A stretch of 64,000 nt of DNA from Rhizobium oryzihabitans (GCF_010669145.1 NZ_CP048632.1:2046001-2110000), one strand, 5' to 3'; shown: positions 30,805 through 39,957, counted from the stretch's first letter. Program-made: numbers and translations. Notes: generated from the letters alone by a model not told the origin.

Positions 30805-31776
30805 TTAACGCTCCTTCGCATAGGCAACGCCACCGGCCTTGGGGGGCTTGGCAACGCCGATGAAACCGGCAAGCAGGATGCAGGTCAGAATATAGGGCAT
30901 GGCCTGGAAGATCTGCACCGGCACTTCACCGATGCCAGGCACGGATTTGCCCTGCATGAAGTTGGCGAAAGCATCCAGAAAACCGAAGAGCAGGCAGGCG
31001 AACATGACCGGCACCGGCTTCCATTTCGCAAAGATCAATGCCGCCAGCGCGATATAGCCCTTGCCGGCCGACATGTTGGCGATGAAGGCCGCCGATTGCG
31101 CCACCGCGAGATAGGCGCCTGAGAAACCGCAAAGGAAACCGGCGACGATGACCGCGCGGAAACGCATCCATGTGACCGAAATGCCTGCCGTATCGACCGC
31201 GCCCGGGTTTTCACCCACCGCGCGCAGGCGAAGGCCGAAGCGGGTGCGATAAAGCACCCACCAGGACAGCGGAACCGCCAGAAAGGCGAGATAGGTAAGG
31301 ATGTTGTTGCCGGAAATGACATTGGCGTAGAGCGGGCCGATGAAAGGCACTTCGCGCATCGCATCCGCACCGGGCAGGATGATCGGCGCAAAGCGGCCTT
31401 CGGACGGCAATTGCGGCGTGCGGCCGCCCTGCCCGAACCATGCCTGCCCAAGAACCACCGTCAGACCGGCGGCGATGAAGTTGAGCGCCACGCCCGACAC
31501 GATCTGGTTGCCACGATTGGTGATGACGGCAAAACCGTGGATCAGCGAAAACAGGATGGAAACGGTAATGCCCGCCAGCAGACCCGCCCATGGATCTGCC
31601 GTGAGATAGGCGACGCAGGCGGATGCGAAGGCCGCCGCCAGCATCTTGCCTTCAAGACCGATATCGAACACGCCCGCGCGTTCGGAAAAAAGCCCGGCAA
31701 GAGCCGTGAACAGAAGCGGGATGGTCAGGCGGACGGTCGAGCCGAGGATGCTGACCAGCATATCGAAAAAATCCAT
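30805..31776 (-). CDS. Nucleoside-type ABC transporter permease 2 (BmpC/NupQ-like)
   Basis: The 323-residue inner-membrane permease is of the BPD_transp_2 class (about nine helices), as in BMP-type nucleoside importers. Typical signs are LFSERAGVFDIGLEGKMLAA near the N-terminus and the coupling region RTRFGLRLRAVGENPGAVDT. It lies six bases after the first permease gene and four before cdd, in one operon with the purine and pyrimidine salvage enzymes. That supports nucleosides as the cargo. Confidence 0.92.
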   Translation of the reverse strand: MDFFDMLVSILGSTVRLTIPLLFTALAGLFSERAGVFDIGLEGKMLAAAFASACVAYLTADPWAGLLAGITVSILFSLIHGFAVITNRGNQIVSGVALNFIAAGLTVVLGQAWFGQGGRTPQLPSEGRFAPIILPGADAMREVPFIGPLYANVISGNNILTYLAFLAVPLSWWVLYRTRFGLRLRAVGENPGAVDTAGISVTWMRFRAVIVAGFLCGFSGAYLAVAQSAAFIANMSAGKGYIALAALIFAKWKPVPVMFACLLFGFLDAFANFMQGKSVPGIGEVPVQIFQAMPYILTCILLAGFIGVAKPPKAGGVAYAKER

Positions 31777-31782
31777 ATCAGC

Positions 31783-32886
31783 TCACCCCTTTGCCAAACG
31801 CTGGTAGATGCGGACGACCGCCGGCCGATACATATATTCGAGAGCACCGGCGAACAGGATCACCAGACCCTGGATCACCACGATCATCTCGCGGGTAATG
31901 TTCGGCATCTCAAAGGAAAGGTCAGCGCCGCCCTGATAAAGAATGCCGAACAGCAACGCCGAGAAGATGATGCCGAGCGGGTGGCTTCGCCCCATCAGCG
32001 ACACGGCGATGCCGACGAAGCCCGCACCACCGACGAATTCCACCTGCAGGCGGGCGGAAGCACCCATGACCGGGTTCAGCGCCATCATGCCCGCCAGACC
32101 GCCGGAAATGAGCATGGCGATGATGACGGTGCGCGCATAGGGAATGCCGGCATAAACGGCTGCCGATGGGCTGACGCCGAGCGTGCGCATCTCGTAACCG
32201 AGCTTGGTGCGCCAGATCAGCACCCAGACGAGAAAACACATGACCAGCGCGATGAGGAAGGACACGTTGAACGGTGCCGGCCCGAGCTTGAGGCCGAACA
32301 GCGCCATCAGCCAGTCCAGCTTCGGCAATTGCCCACCTGACAGAAAGGTGCGCGTTTCCGGCGCCATCTTGCCGGGCACGATCAATACATTCACCAGCAG
32401 ATAGACCATCAAGGCCGCTGCAATGAAGTTGAACATGATGGTGGTGATGACGACGTGGCTGCCGCGCTTGGCCTGCAGCCAGGCTGGAATGAAGGCCCAG
32501 GCCGCGCCGAAAAGCGCGGCACCGATGACGGCGAAAGGCATCGTCACATACCATGGCACGTAACGGTCGAGCGCCAGCGCCACCAGCGCGGCACCCAGAC
32601 CGCCAATATAGGCCTGACCTTCGGAGCCGATGTTGAACAGGCCGGCATGAAAGGCGACTGCGACGGAAAGGCCGGTGAAGATGAAGCTCGTCGTGTAAAA
32701 CAGCGTGAAGCCGATGGCGTCACCACGGCCGAGCGCGCCTTCAATGAGCAGACGAAGTGCTGCCAGCGGGTTTTCACCGATGGACCAGACGACGAGGCCG
32801 GAAATCAGAAAGGCGGTGACGACGTTCAGCAACGGCAACAGGCCGTAGCTGATCCAGTTTGGTAGGGGTACGGAAGCGGTACTCAT
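31783..32886 (-). CDS. Nucleoside-type ABC transporter permease 1 (BmpB/NupP-like)
   Basis: The 367-residue partner permease of the BPD_transp_2 class has about ten hydrophobic helices. Characteristic parts are FHAGLFNIGSEGQAYIGGLG and the coupling segment RTKLGYEMRTLGVSPSAAVY. The start ATG at 32886 lies seven bases from the ATPase stop. Together with the second permease it forms the heterodimeric channel. The operon ties it to nucleoside uptake; basic-membrane-protein systems of other bacteria can carry related solutes. Confidence 0.92.
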   Translation of the reverse strand: MSTASVPLPNWISYGLLPLLNVVTAFLISGLVVWSIGENPLAALRLLIEGALGRGDAIGFTLFYTTSFIFTGLSVAVAFHAGLFNIGSEGQAYIGGLGAALVALALDRYVPWYVTMPFAVIGAALFGAAWAFIPAWLQAKRGSHVVITTIMFNFIAAALMVYLLVNVLIVPGKMAPETRTFLSGGQLPKLDWLMALFGLKLGPAPFNVSFLIALVMCFLVWVLIWRTKLGYEMRTLGVSPSAAVYAGIPYARTVIIAMLISGGLAGMMALNPVMGASARLQVEFVGGAGFVGIAVSLMGRSHPLGIIFSALLFGILYQGGADLSFEMPNITREMIVVIQGLVILFAGALEYMYRPAVVRIYQRLAKG

Positions 32887-32893
32887 TCATGCC

Positions 32894-34399
32894 TCATGCG
32901 GCGATGCCGGCCATCATCAGGCCCAGCGTCTGTTCTTCGGCTTCCGCCGTTTTCTCTCCAACGACACGCCCGGCGAACATGACCATGATCCGGTCCGAAA
33001 GGGAACGGATTTCATCGAGCTCGACCGAGACCAGCAAAATCGCCTTACCGGCATCGCGCATTTCAATGATGCGGCGATGGATGAATTCGATGGCGCCGAT
33101 ATCCACGCCGCGGGTCGGCTGGCCGATGATCAGCATCTTGGGGTCGCGTTCGATTTCGCGGGCCACGACGATCTTCTGCTGGTTGCCGCCGGAAAAATTG
33201 GCGGTCTTCAGCTGCGGGTTCGGCGGACGGATATCGTATTTCTCGATTTTTTCGACCGCATCCTTGCGGATCGCCTCGGGGTTTAGGAAAGGCCCTTTGC
33301 CGTAACGCTCGTCATGGTGATAGCCGAGGATGGAGTTTTCATATTCTTCGAATTTCAGCACCAGACCCATATGGTGCCGGTCTTCGGGGATATGCGCGAG
33401 ACCGAGCTCGCGCAGAATGGCCGGATCGGGACGGTCGACCTTCTGCCCGGCAACCCATATCTCTCCCGAATAGGGCTTGCGGATGCCCGCAATCGCTTCG
33501 AGAAGTTCGGACTGACCATTACCCGCCACACCGGCGATGCCGACGATTTCACCGGCGCGGACATCGAGAGAGACATCATCCACCATGGTGACGCCGCGGC
33601 TGTCCTTGACGGTCAGATTGCGGATGGAGAGGAGAACCTCGCCCGGGGTCGTTTCGCCCTTTTCCACCCTGAGCAGCACGCGACGGCCGACCATCAGTTC
33701 GGCCAGTTCCTCGACGCTGGTTTCGGAGGTCTTGCGGGTCGCCACCATTTCGCCGCGGCGCATGACGGAGACGGAATCCGTGATCGCCATGATCTCGCGC
33801 AGCTTGTGGGTGATGAGGATGACGGTCTTGCCCTGGTCGCGCAGGACGCCGAGGATCTTGAAAAGGTGATCGGCCTCCGCGGGTGTGAGAACACCGGTCG
33901 GCTCATCGAGGATAAGAATTTCCGCGCCACGATACATGGCTTTGAGGATTTCGACGCGCTGCTGCAGACCGACCGGCAATTCCTCGATCACCGCATCGGG
34001 ATCGACTTCCAGCCCGTAATCGTCCTCGAGACGCTTCAGCTCCTTACGCGCCGCCGCCCGGCCCTTTGCGAGCGATGCACCGCCTTCCGCGCCGAGCATG
34101 ACGTTTTCCAGCACGGTGAAATTTTCCACCAGCATGAAATGCTGATGCACCATGCCGATGCCCGCATTGATTGCCGCCTGGCTGTCACGGATGACGATCG
34201 GCGCGCCATTCACCCGGATTTCGCCGGCGTCGGCCTGGTAAAAACCGTAGAGGATCGACATCAGCGTCGATTTTCCGGCGCCGTTTTCCCCGATGATGCC
34301 GTGGATCGTGCCCTTGGCAACGGTCAGATTGATATTCTTGTTGGCGTGAACGGCACCGAATTTCTTATCGATGCCCACGAGTTCGATTGCTGGGTCCAT
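32894..34399 (-). CDS. Nucleoside-type ABC transporter ATP-binding protein (BmpA-system, NupO-like)
   Basis: The approximately 501-residue product is a tandem ATPase with two ABC domains. The first has Walker A GENGAGKSTLMSILYGF and LPVGLQQRVEILKAMYRGA with Walker B ILILDEPTGVLTP. The second has GVAGNGQSELLEAIAG, a degenerate Walker A, and the signature NFSGGNQQKIVVAREIER. The ATG at 34399 starts MDPAIELVGIDKKFGA. A hairpin at 34438 separates it from the upstream binding-protein gene, so binding protein may be made in excess. Membrane-associated, it powers the two permeases that follow. Confidence 0.92.
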   Translation of the reverse strand: MDPAIELVGIDKKFGAVHANKNINLTVAKGTIHGIIGENGAGKSTLMSILYGFYQADAGEIRVNGAPIVIRDSQAAINAGIGMVHQHFMLVENFTVLENVMLGAEGGASLAKGRAAARKELKRLEDDYGLEVDPDAVIEELPVGLQQRVEILKAMYRGAEILILDEPTGVLTPAEADHLFKILGVLRDQGKTVILITHKLREIMAITDSVSVMRRGEMVATRKTSETSVEELAELMVGRRVLLRVEKGETTPGEVLLSIRNLTVKDSRGVTMVDDVSLDVRAGEIVGIAGVAGNGQSELLEAIAGIRKPYSGEIWVAGQKVDRPDPAILRELGLAHIPEDRHHMGLVLKFEEYENSILGYHHDERYGKGPFLNPEAIRKDAVEKIEKYDIRPPNPQLKTANFSGGNQQKIVVAREIERDPKMLIIGQPTRGVDIGAIEFIHRRIIEMRDAGKAILLVSVELDEIRSLSDRIMVMFAGRVVGEKTAEAEEQTLGLMMAGIAA

Positions 34400-34437
34400 A
34401 TTCAAACCGAAACCTCTCCGAAGGCTGGATATGAAAA

Positions 34438-34467
34438 GGGCGCAAGATGAAAAATCATCATGCGCCC
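34438..34467 (-). terminator. Hairpin between BMP binding-protein gene and ATPase gene
   Basis: GGGCGCAAGATGA pairs with TCATCATGCGCCC around AAAA with one mismatch. On the minus strand it is followed by TTTTC and lies just past the binding-protein stop. It may act as a partial terminator or a 3'-end stabiliser, keeping the binding protein abundant. Confidence 0.7.
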
Positions 34468-34482
34468 CAGTCACATATCATA

Positions 34483-35475
34483 TCATTTCGGGCAGGAATT
34501 GTCCGCCATATAGTCATGAACCTTGACGGTGCCGGCAATGATGTCGGCCTTGGCCTTATCCACGGCGGCGGTCATTTCCGGCGTGATCAGGGCCTTGTTG
34601 TTGTCGTCGAGGGCGTAGGCGACGCCGTCTTCCTTGACGCCGAGCGCAACGATGCCGGGGGTGAACTTGTCTTCCTTGGCATCCTTGTAGGCATTGTAGA
34701 CGGCCAGATCGACGCGCTTGACCATGGAGGTCAGAACCGAGCCCGGATGCAGGTGGTTCTGGTTGGAATCGACGCCGATCGAGAACTTCTTGTTGTCGGC
34801 CGCGGTCTGCAGCACGCCGATACCGGTCGCACCGGCTGCCGCGTAGATCACGTCAGCGCCCTGGTCGATCTGGTTCTTGGTGAGTTCACCACCGCGCACC
34901 GGATCGTTCCAGGCAGCACCCGTGGTGCCGGTCATGTTCTGGAAGACTTCGATCTTGTCGTTTGCAGCCTTCGCGCCCTGCGCATAACCACAGGCGAACT
35001 TACGGATCAGCGGAATATCCATGCCGCCGATGAAGCCGACCTTGCCGGTCTTGGAGGCCATGCCGGCCAGAAGACCGACGAGATAGGAGCCTTCGTGCTC
35101 CTTGTAGACGACGGAGCGGACATTCGGCAGTTCGACGACGGAATCGACGATGACGAACTTGGTATCGGGGAATTCGGCTGCGACCTTTTCCATGGCCGAG
35201 GTCCAGGCGAAGGACACGGCGACGACCGGATTGAAGCCCTTGCTGGCGAAGTTGCGGATGGCCTGTTCGCCCTGCGTGTCGCTGGTCGGTTCAAAGTCAC
35301 GGTACTCGATGCCCGTTTCCGCCTTGAACTTTTCAGCGCCGGCCGCAGCGGCTTCATTGAACGACTTGTCGAACTTGCCACCCGTGCCATAGACCAGCGC
35401 CGGCTTGATATCTGCCGCGAGCGCGGAAGCCGACATTGCGGCAAGCGCAAAAAGTGTCAGAAGGGATTTTTTCAT
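34483..35475 (-). CDS. BMP family nucleoside-binding lipoprotein/periplasmic protein
   Basis: The product has about 330 residues and belongs to the Bmp/Med family (PnrA-like) of nucleoside-binding proteins. A signal peptide is clear (MKKSLLTLFALAAMSASALA), with cleavage after Ala-Leu-Ala and no lipobox cysteine, so it is periplasmic, not lipidated. Family motifs are KPALVYGTGGKFDKSFNEAA and GVDSNQNHLHPGSVLTSM. The ATG at 35475 follows AGGG. It heads the importer and salvage operon and has a hairpin directly after it. Confidence 0.92.
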   Translation of the reverse strand: MKKSLLTLFALAAMSASALAADIKPALVYGTGGKFDKSFNEAAAAGAEKFKAETGIEYRDFEPTSDTQGEQAIRNFASKGFNPVVAVSFAWTSAMEKVAAEFPDTKFVIVDSVVELPNVRSVVYKEHEGSYLVGLLAGMASKTGKVGFIGGMDIPLIRKFACGYAQGAKAANDKIEVFQNMTGTTGAAWNDPVRGGELTKNQIDQGADVIYAAAGATGIGVLQTAADNKKFSIGVDSNQNHLHPGSVLTSMVKRVDLAVYNAYKDAKEDKFTPGIVALGVKEDGVAYALDDNNKALITPEMTAAVDKAKADIIAGTVKVHDYMADNSCPK

Positions 35476-35626
35476 TGTGCAGCCCTGTTGTTGCAATTGA
35501 TATTTTAAGGGTCCTCCCGCAAACCCGTTGACCGGGAATGTCTGCGGAACCGCCAGCCGTTTCCCCGGCTGTGCTTGGCTCATATCCTTGCATGGCTCAA
35601 TGAAAAATTCATCCGGTTTTTTTGAC

Positions 35627-35672
35627 CCGGTGGAAAAACTTTAATCTGGCGTTTTTTTAGTCTTTCCACCGG
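35627..35672. repeat. Inverted repeat between bmp and msrA genes
   Basis: Two perfect 10-base arms, CCGGTGGAAA (35627-35636) and TTTCCACCGG (35663-35672), flank 26 bases with a T7 run. The site lies after msrA and before the BMP gene on the minus strand. It could be the msrA terminator or an operator; I cannot tell which. Confidence 0.5.
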
Positions 35673-35689
35673 TGCGACGTGCAAAAAAT

Positions 35690-36340
35690 CTAGTCGATAT
35701 TGCAGCTTACGCCCGTTCCCCTGAGGCCGCAGTAGCCACCCGGGTTCTTGGCAAGATATTGCTGATGATAGTCTTCCGCGTAATAAAACGTTTCAAGCGG
35801 TCCGATTTCGGTGGTGATGGCGCTGCCGTGACCCGCCGCCTCCAGGGCCTCCTGAAAAGTATCACGCGCCTTCTGCGCCTGCTGCAGCTGGCCTTCCGTG
35901 TTGGCATAAATGGCGGAACGATAGGTCGTGCCGACATCGTTGCCCTGTCGCATCCCTTGTGTCGGATCGTGCTCCTCGAAGAATATCTTGAGCAGACCTG
36001 ACAGCGAGATTACGGCCGGATCGTAGACGACCTTGACCACTTCAGCATGGCCCGTCTGGCCGGTCGTCGTCTCCTGATAGGTGGGATTGGGAGTGAAACC
36101 GCCGGCATAACCGACCGCCGTTACCCATACGCCCGGCGTTTTCCAGAACAGCCGCTCGGCACCCCAGAAGCAACCCATGCCGAGATAGATGGTTTCAAAA
36201 CCATCGGGATAAGGTCCCTTCAGAGGTCGACCATTGACGAAATGGGATTCCGGCACCGCAAGCGCCTCTTCGCGGCCGGGCAAAGCCGTCTCTTCGGTCG
36301 GCATCGTCGTCTTTTTTGAAAGCGTATCGAACAGGAACAT
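35690..36340 (-). CDS. msrA: Peptide methionine-S-sulfoxide reductase MsrA
   Basis: MsrA repairs S-methionine sulfoxide in proteins and free Met-SO. The 216-residue product has the catalytic motif [13 protein letters not shown] (Cys near residue 56), the family segment [15 protein letters not shown] and the C-terminal resolving part ([15 protein letters not shown]). The length with an N-terminal extension of about 50 residues fits the larger alphaproteobacterial MsrA. The ATG at 36340 follows GAGGA. It stands alone between the BMP gene and a small membrane protein gene. Confidence 0.95.
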   Translation of the reverse strand: MFLFDTLSKKTTMPTEETALPGREEALAVPESHFVNGRPLKGPYPDGFETIYLGMGCFWGAERLFWKTPGVWVTAVGYAGGFTPNPTYQETTTGQTGHAEVVKVVYDPAVISLSGLLKIFFEEHDPTQGMRQGNDVGTTYRSAIYANTEGQLQQAQKARDTFQEALEAAGHGSAITTEIGPLETFYYAEDYHQQYLAKNPGGYCGLRGTGVSCNID

Positions 36341-36430
36341 TCGGTCCTCCGTGCGGCAAGCTCCGCCGCGTCTCGTGGTTCACATCCGCGGGCGCCAACC
36401 CTCCAGGCCTCCAGAGGCAGGCCGACAAAG

Positions 36431-36748
36431 TCAGGCCGGCAAACGCCTCATCGCCTTGTATCTCCTGTAACCGGCCATCCAGCAAAGCAGGGACAACGCG
36501 AGGAAAAAAGCGAATGCGGGCAATGCCGACAGGGCATTTTCAATGAAGCGCCACGCTTCAGGGTGAATATAGTGCGCCAGGGCCGCTTCCACCATGGTGC
36601 GTGAGGCAGGAAGAAGATAGTCCCAGACGGACAGGATGCCGGTAATGTTGACCGAGGATGTGGAAACCGAGCGGATCGAATCCAGTACACCCATGAAAAC
36701 CGCCGCAACGAGGAACAGAAAGCTCAAAAACCGCAAAAAAGCTTTCAT
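36431..36748 (-). CDS. Small conserved-looking membrane protein
   Basis: I do not recognise a named family. From the ATG at 36748 the product has about 105 residues with two hydrophobic helices (FLRFLSFLFLVAAVFMGVLD near the start, FAFFLALSLLCWMAGY near the end) linked by a roughly 45-residue loop (SSVNITGILSVWDYLLP). The C-terminal tail is basic (RRYKAMRRLPA), so both ends probably face the cytoplasm. It lies on the same strand as msrA with a 90-base gap and could be co-transcribed. The start at 36748 is chosen over an upstream codon since it begins the first helix directly. Confidence 0.65.
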   Translation of the reverse strand: MKAFLRFLSFLFLVAAVFMGVLDSIRSVSTSSVNITGILSVWDYLLPASRTMVEAALAHYIHPEAWRFIENALSALPAFAFFLALSLLCWMAGYRRYKAMRRLPA

Positions 36749-36968
36749 CAGGGACACCTCGGTTACGGCCCGTCGTTTCGACAGCCACATTTTGACAGAT
36801 ACATTGCATCGATAAAGGCCGGAAAACCGGTTTGCAATCGCATCCGAACGCAGGAAATTGCCGACAATTCAAAAAACTGTCAGATTCGTGTTGATCCCTG
36901 CGAATTCATCGGTATATATCGCGCCGTTCCAGTGATTTGCATTCTTCCAAACATGCAGATTTCAAAAA

Positions 36969-37058
36969 GGACAGGTGGCCGAGTGGTTTAAGGCGCACGC
37001 CTGGAACGCGTGTGTGCGTGAAAGCGTACCGTGGGTTCGAATCCCACCCTGTCCGCCA
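36969..37058 (+). tRNA. tRNA-Ser(GGA)
   Basis: A 90-base class II tRNA with acceptor stem GGACAGG/CCTGTCC, anticodon loop CTGGAAC (anticodon GGA), a long variable arm, the T-loop GTTCGAATC and an encoded CCA end at 37056-37058. Its 3' end is the insertion site of the mobilizable element, and the tRNA stays intact. Confidence 0.97.
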
Positions 37059-37063
37059 CTTCA
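37051..37063. repeat. attL-like core at the 3' end of tRNA-Ser
   Basis: GTCCGCCACTTCA at the tRNA 3' end matches GTCCGCCATTTCA at 61559 in 12 of 13 positions and, without the first two bases, the copy at 59342. This is the likely left junction of the island. No core of this size has been tested; the pairing is by eye. Confidence 0.6.
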
Positions 37064-38696
37064 GTCCCTGAGTGGGCACTGAGTTTACACCACTTCCCGC
37101 CACAAGCGTCTGTAGCAGCCGGGACTTCGATCCCATGATGCGAACCTCGCCCTCCGCGACCTCGACACGCTGTGCAAGCGCGCGCAGGTGGTCGCGGCGA
37201 TAGCCGCCACTTTCCAGCCGGATACGGTCGCGGGCGGTTGCGGCGAACTTCCGCAGCATCTGCGGCGTCACCGCCTTCTGTCCTGTGTTCTGGAGCATCG
37301 CCTGCGCACGCTCTGCGTCCGCCTTGGCCTGATCGCGGATGGCCTTGAGTCCCTCGATGCGGTCTTTCAGCGCCGGGTCGTCCAGATCGGCAATGCCCGC
37401 CTCGATGGCGTCGTAAAGCCGCTTGAGGCGCAATTCCGATTCGGCTGAGCGCTTGTTCAACTCGGCGATATGCTCGCGGCGGCGCTCGGCGTGTTCTTCC
37501 CTGCGGTCCAGCGCGGCGGCAAGGACGGTTTCCAGCCGCTCGGGTTGGAGAAGCTGGCCCTCAAGGTGGTCGGCGACCAGATCGTCCAGCTTGTCCATCG
37601 GCACGGCCATGCCGCTGCACGCGGTCGGCCCCTGCCGCGCCTTCATCGAACAAGCATAGTAGCGATAGCGCCCGCCCTTGCCGGTGCGGATGGTCATGGC
37701 CCCGCCGCACTTGGCGCAATGGATCAGGCCGGTCAGCATGGTCGGGCCGCTGATGACGCGGGCTGGCATGACCTTGGGATTGCGCGCCTTGAGCAGTTTC
37801 TGAACCGCGTCGAACGTCTCTTTGTCGATGATCGGCGGAACAGGGACGGTGACGATCTCGCTCGTCGGCTTCAATTCCTTGGTCTTGCTACGCTTGTTGA
37901 ACTCATGCTCGCCCATATAGGTGCGGCGGGTGAGGATGCGGTGAACCTGACCGATGCCCCAACGCCCGCCGTCGCGGGTAAAGATGCGTCGGCTGTTGAG
38001 GTAAGAAACGATATTCTTGACGCCCATTTGGCCGGTCGTGCCGTCGCCTTCCAGCGCGAGGCGATAGATCAGGCGCACCGTGTCGGCGTGGAGCGGGTCG
38101 ATTTCCAGCTTCTTCTTGACCTTGGCTCCGCGCTGCTCGGCGGCGACGGTGCGATAGCCGATAGGAGGAAGCGAGCCGTTCCAGAAGCCTTGCCGGGCAT
38201 TCTCCTTCAAGGCTCGCATGACGTGCTTGGCGTTCTCCTTGGACTGGTATTCATCGAACAGCGCCATGATCTGCCGCATCATGACGTGCATGGGGTCATC
38301 CCCATTTCCTGTGTTATCGAAACCAGCTTGACGCCATTCTTCGCCAGCTTGCGGACATAGAACTCAAGCTCGAAGTGATCGCGGAAGAACCGGCTGAACG
38401 AGTGGACTACAACAACATCAAATGGCGCGGGCTTCGACGTTCCGGCCTCGATCATGCGCTGAAACTCGGGGCGGCGGTCGTTGGTGGCCGATGCGCCGGG
38501 TTCGATGAAGGTTTCGACCAGTTGCAGCCCGCGTGACTCGCAATAGGCTTCACCCTGCCGCTTCTGGTCGGGAATCGACACGTCATGCTCGGCCTGCCGC
38601 GCCGTCGAAACACGCAGATAGAGGGCGGCGCGTAGCGGCACGGAAGAAGCGGTCATAATCAGTCCCCTTTCAAACCCGGTCGAACGAACGAGGCCG

Positions 38697-39029
38697 CTAC
38701 TCAGCGGCCTCCCGGATCGTCCCGACGATCCATTCATTCAGGCTCTTGCCCGATGCTGCGGCGGCAATGACTGCGGCGGCATGGTCGTCAGGCGTGAGGC
38801 GGACATTGAACTTGCCGGAGAACTTCCGGCGCGGCTCAATCCCCTTTTCCCGGCACATTTCAAGATAGACGGCCAGCGACTTGCGGCCTTCCTCGATCAG
38901 ATCGTGGACGCTTTCGGCATAGAAGTCGGCCCCGCCATTGAGGCCGACAAACTCGCCGCGCAGCATCTGAATCTCGGGATCGAAAGCGATAACCGCCTTC
39001 TCGCCATTGATTTCAACGACATTGTTCAT
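38697..39029 (-). CDS. hicB: HicB family antitoxin
   Basis: HicB antitoxins neutralise the RNase HicA and repress their own promoter. The 110-residue product has the partial RNase H-like HicB domain (GLNGGADFYAESVHDLIEEG and the following AVYLEMCREKG) and a C-terminal ribbon-helix-helix/Arc-like part (KFNVRLTPDDHAAAVIAAAA). The ATG at 39029 overlaps the hicA stop (ATGA). An upstream in-frame codon is less likely. It lies just after the integrase gene on the same strand and would help keep the element in the cell. Confidence 0.9.
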   Translation of the reverse strand: MNNVVEINGEKAVIAFDPEIQMLRGEFVGLNGGADFYAESVHDLIEEGRKSLAVYLEMCREKGIEPRRKFSGKFNVRLTPDDHAAAVIAAAASGKSLNEWIVGTIREAAE

Positions 39030-39279
39030 GGCTTTACTCCGTGTTCGTCCAGCCATTTACGGATGCTGGCAACCGCACCTTTGTCCGTATCCGGTGACGG
39101 ATGCGGGCGATGAAAGACGCGCACTTCGCCGAACAGGAACACGCCGACGCGCGAACCTTCCCGCTCACTGACTTCCGCCCGAGGCTTAAAAACAGCGCCT
39201 CTATGTCGGCCCAGCGGATCGAACCGTTGACCGGGCGGGCGAAGATCAGTTCCAGCGTGGCTCTGTGACGCTTTTTCAT
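39026..39279 (-). pseudogene. hicA: HicA family toxin, one-base frameshift
   Basis: HicA toxins are small mRNA interferases with a double-stranded-RNA-binding-like fold. From the ATG at 39279 one reads KKRHRATLELIFARPV and IRWADIEALFLSLG. The frame then breaks at the CCC run 39178-39180, and the adjacent frame continues with GSRVGVFLFGEVRVFHRPHP, which contains the catalytic-type His, to the stop overlapping hicB. One added base gives an 84-residue HicA of normal length. A real loss would leave a toxin-free antitoxin, but a sequencing error is more likely. Confidence 0.82.
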
Positions 39280-39292
39280 GGAGCATCCAGTA

Positions 39293-39610
39293 TCATTTTC
39301 TAGTACCGTTTTCAAGGTCGATTTCGGTCCCGGCGTCAGGCAAGGCAATGTCGGGGCCGAACAGTTCATCGAACAGGTCGCCGAACCATCGCTCGAACAC
39401 CTCGATTTCGGCCTCCGTAACCGGAACGGGGTCGGGCCAGTCGTCGGTGACTGTCCATGTGCTGAGGTCGTGTTTGGGCGGCCTGCCGGGGAACGGCCAC
39501 GGATAGCCCAGCAGTTCCTCAAGCTGTTCCGATGCCGTGGGCGGGCGTTCGGCGTGCCGGGAACGGGATGCTGTCTCGGGCTTGTCGTCGTTCCTGCGAT
39601 CAATAGTCAT
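39293..39610 (-). CDS. Hypothetical acidic protein of mobile-element type
   Basis: I do not recognise a named family. From the ATG at 39610 the product has 105 residues and a strongly acidic C-terminal half (VTEAEIEVFERWFGDLFDEL). The N-terminal half is polar and proline-rich (ERPPTASEQLEELLGYPWPF) with no membrane segment or signal. Its start overlaps the stop of the AlpA-like gene (11 bases), and hicA follows after 13 bases, so the four genes form one minus-strand unit. Such proteins often accompany AlpA-type regulators in rhizobial and sphingomonad islands, though that is recollection rather than a search. Confidence 0.7.
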   Translation of the reverse strand: MTIDRRNDDKPETASRSRHAERPPTASEQLEELLGYPWPFPGRPPKHDLSTWTVTDDWPDPVPVTEAEIEVFERWFGDLFDELFGPDIALPDAGTEIDLENGTRK

Positions 39611-39827
39611 CGAGGAAGTCGAACTCGTTGCGCGGACGCTGCCGCCACCCGGCGGGATCGGCAATCCATCGGTTGATGTCGGATTCCCGCCATCCCGCGC
39701 CGTTGGTGCTGATCTTGAGTTGGGCCGGGAACGTGCCCTCTGCGATCTTGCGGTAGATGGTGGACCGCGACAGGCCGGTGCGGGCGCGGACGGTGTTGAA
39801 GCGGATGATGCGGTCTGGTTGACGCAT
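39600..39827 (-). CDS. AlpA family DNA-binding regulator / excisionase-like
   Basis: The 75-residue winged-helix protein is of the MerR/excisionase-like AlpA family: RARTGLSRSTIYRKIAEGTF is the helix-turn-helix and GWRESDINRWIADPAGW is the wing-side motif. AlpA-type proteins control integrase or excision genes in mobile elements. It precedes the acidic hypothetical gene, hicAB and the integrase on the same strand. In this island it is the best candidate for the switch between integration and excision, which is inference. Confidence 0.9.
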   Translation of the reverse strand: MRQPDRIIRFNTVRARTGLSRSTIYRKIAEGTFPAQLKISTNGAGWRESDINRWIADPAGWRQRPRNEFDFLDDY

Positions 39828-39957
39828 GGCTGCGCTGCCTCCTGCTGGCTGTTTCTGGCGATTACAGAGACCAGACAGAGCAACGATTTGTCGTTGTGCA
39901 AGAAGTATTTAGCCGTCGTAGTGCTGCGGCGTACAAAGGGCGGCAAAAAGGTAGGTT

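Larger units (their letters stand above)
36906..38656 (-). pseudogene. Large serine recombinase (integrase of the mobilizable element), one-base frameshift
   Basis: The resolvase domain comes first, with the catalytic Ser17 in LYLRVSTARQ and the Arg/Asp helix RRPEFQRMIE. A Recombinase domain and a zinc-ribbon (LIHCAKCGGAMTIR, with TACSGMAVP) follow, then a coiled coil (about residues 370-450). The frame breaks at the CCCC run 38300-38303; one base restores QEMGDDPMHVMMRQIM and about 583 residues. The catalytic half starts at ATG 38656. The last 50 or so residues are antisense to tRNA-Ser and the flanking chromosome, so the natural terminus probably lies near 37070 ([10 protein letters not shown]). 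It likely catalyses element integration at the tRNA end. The break is probably a sequencing error. Confidence 0.85.
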
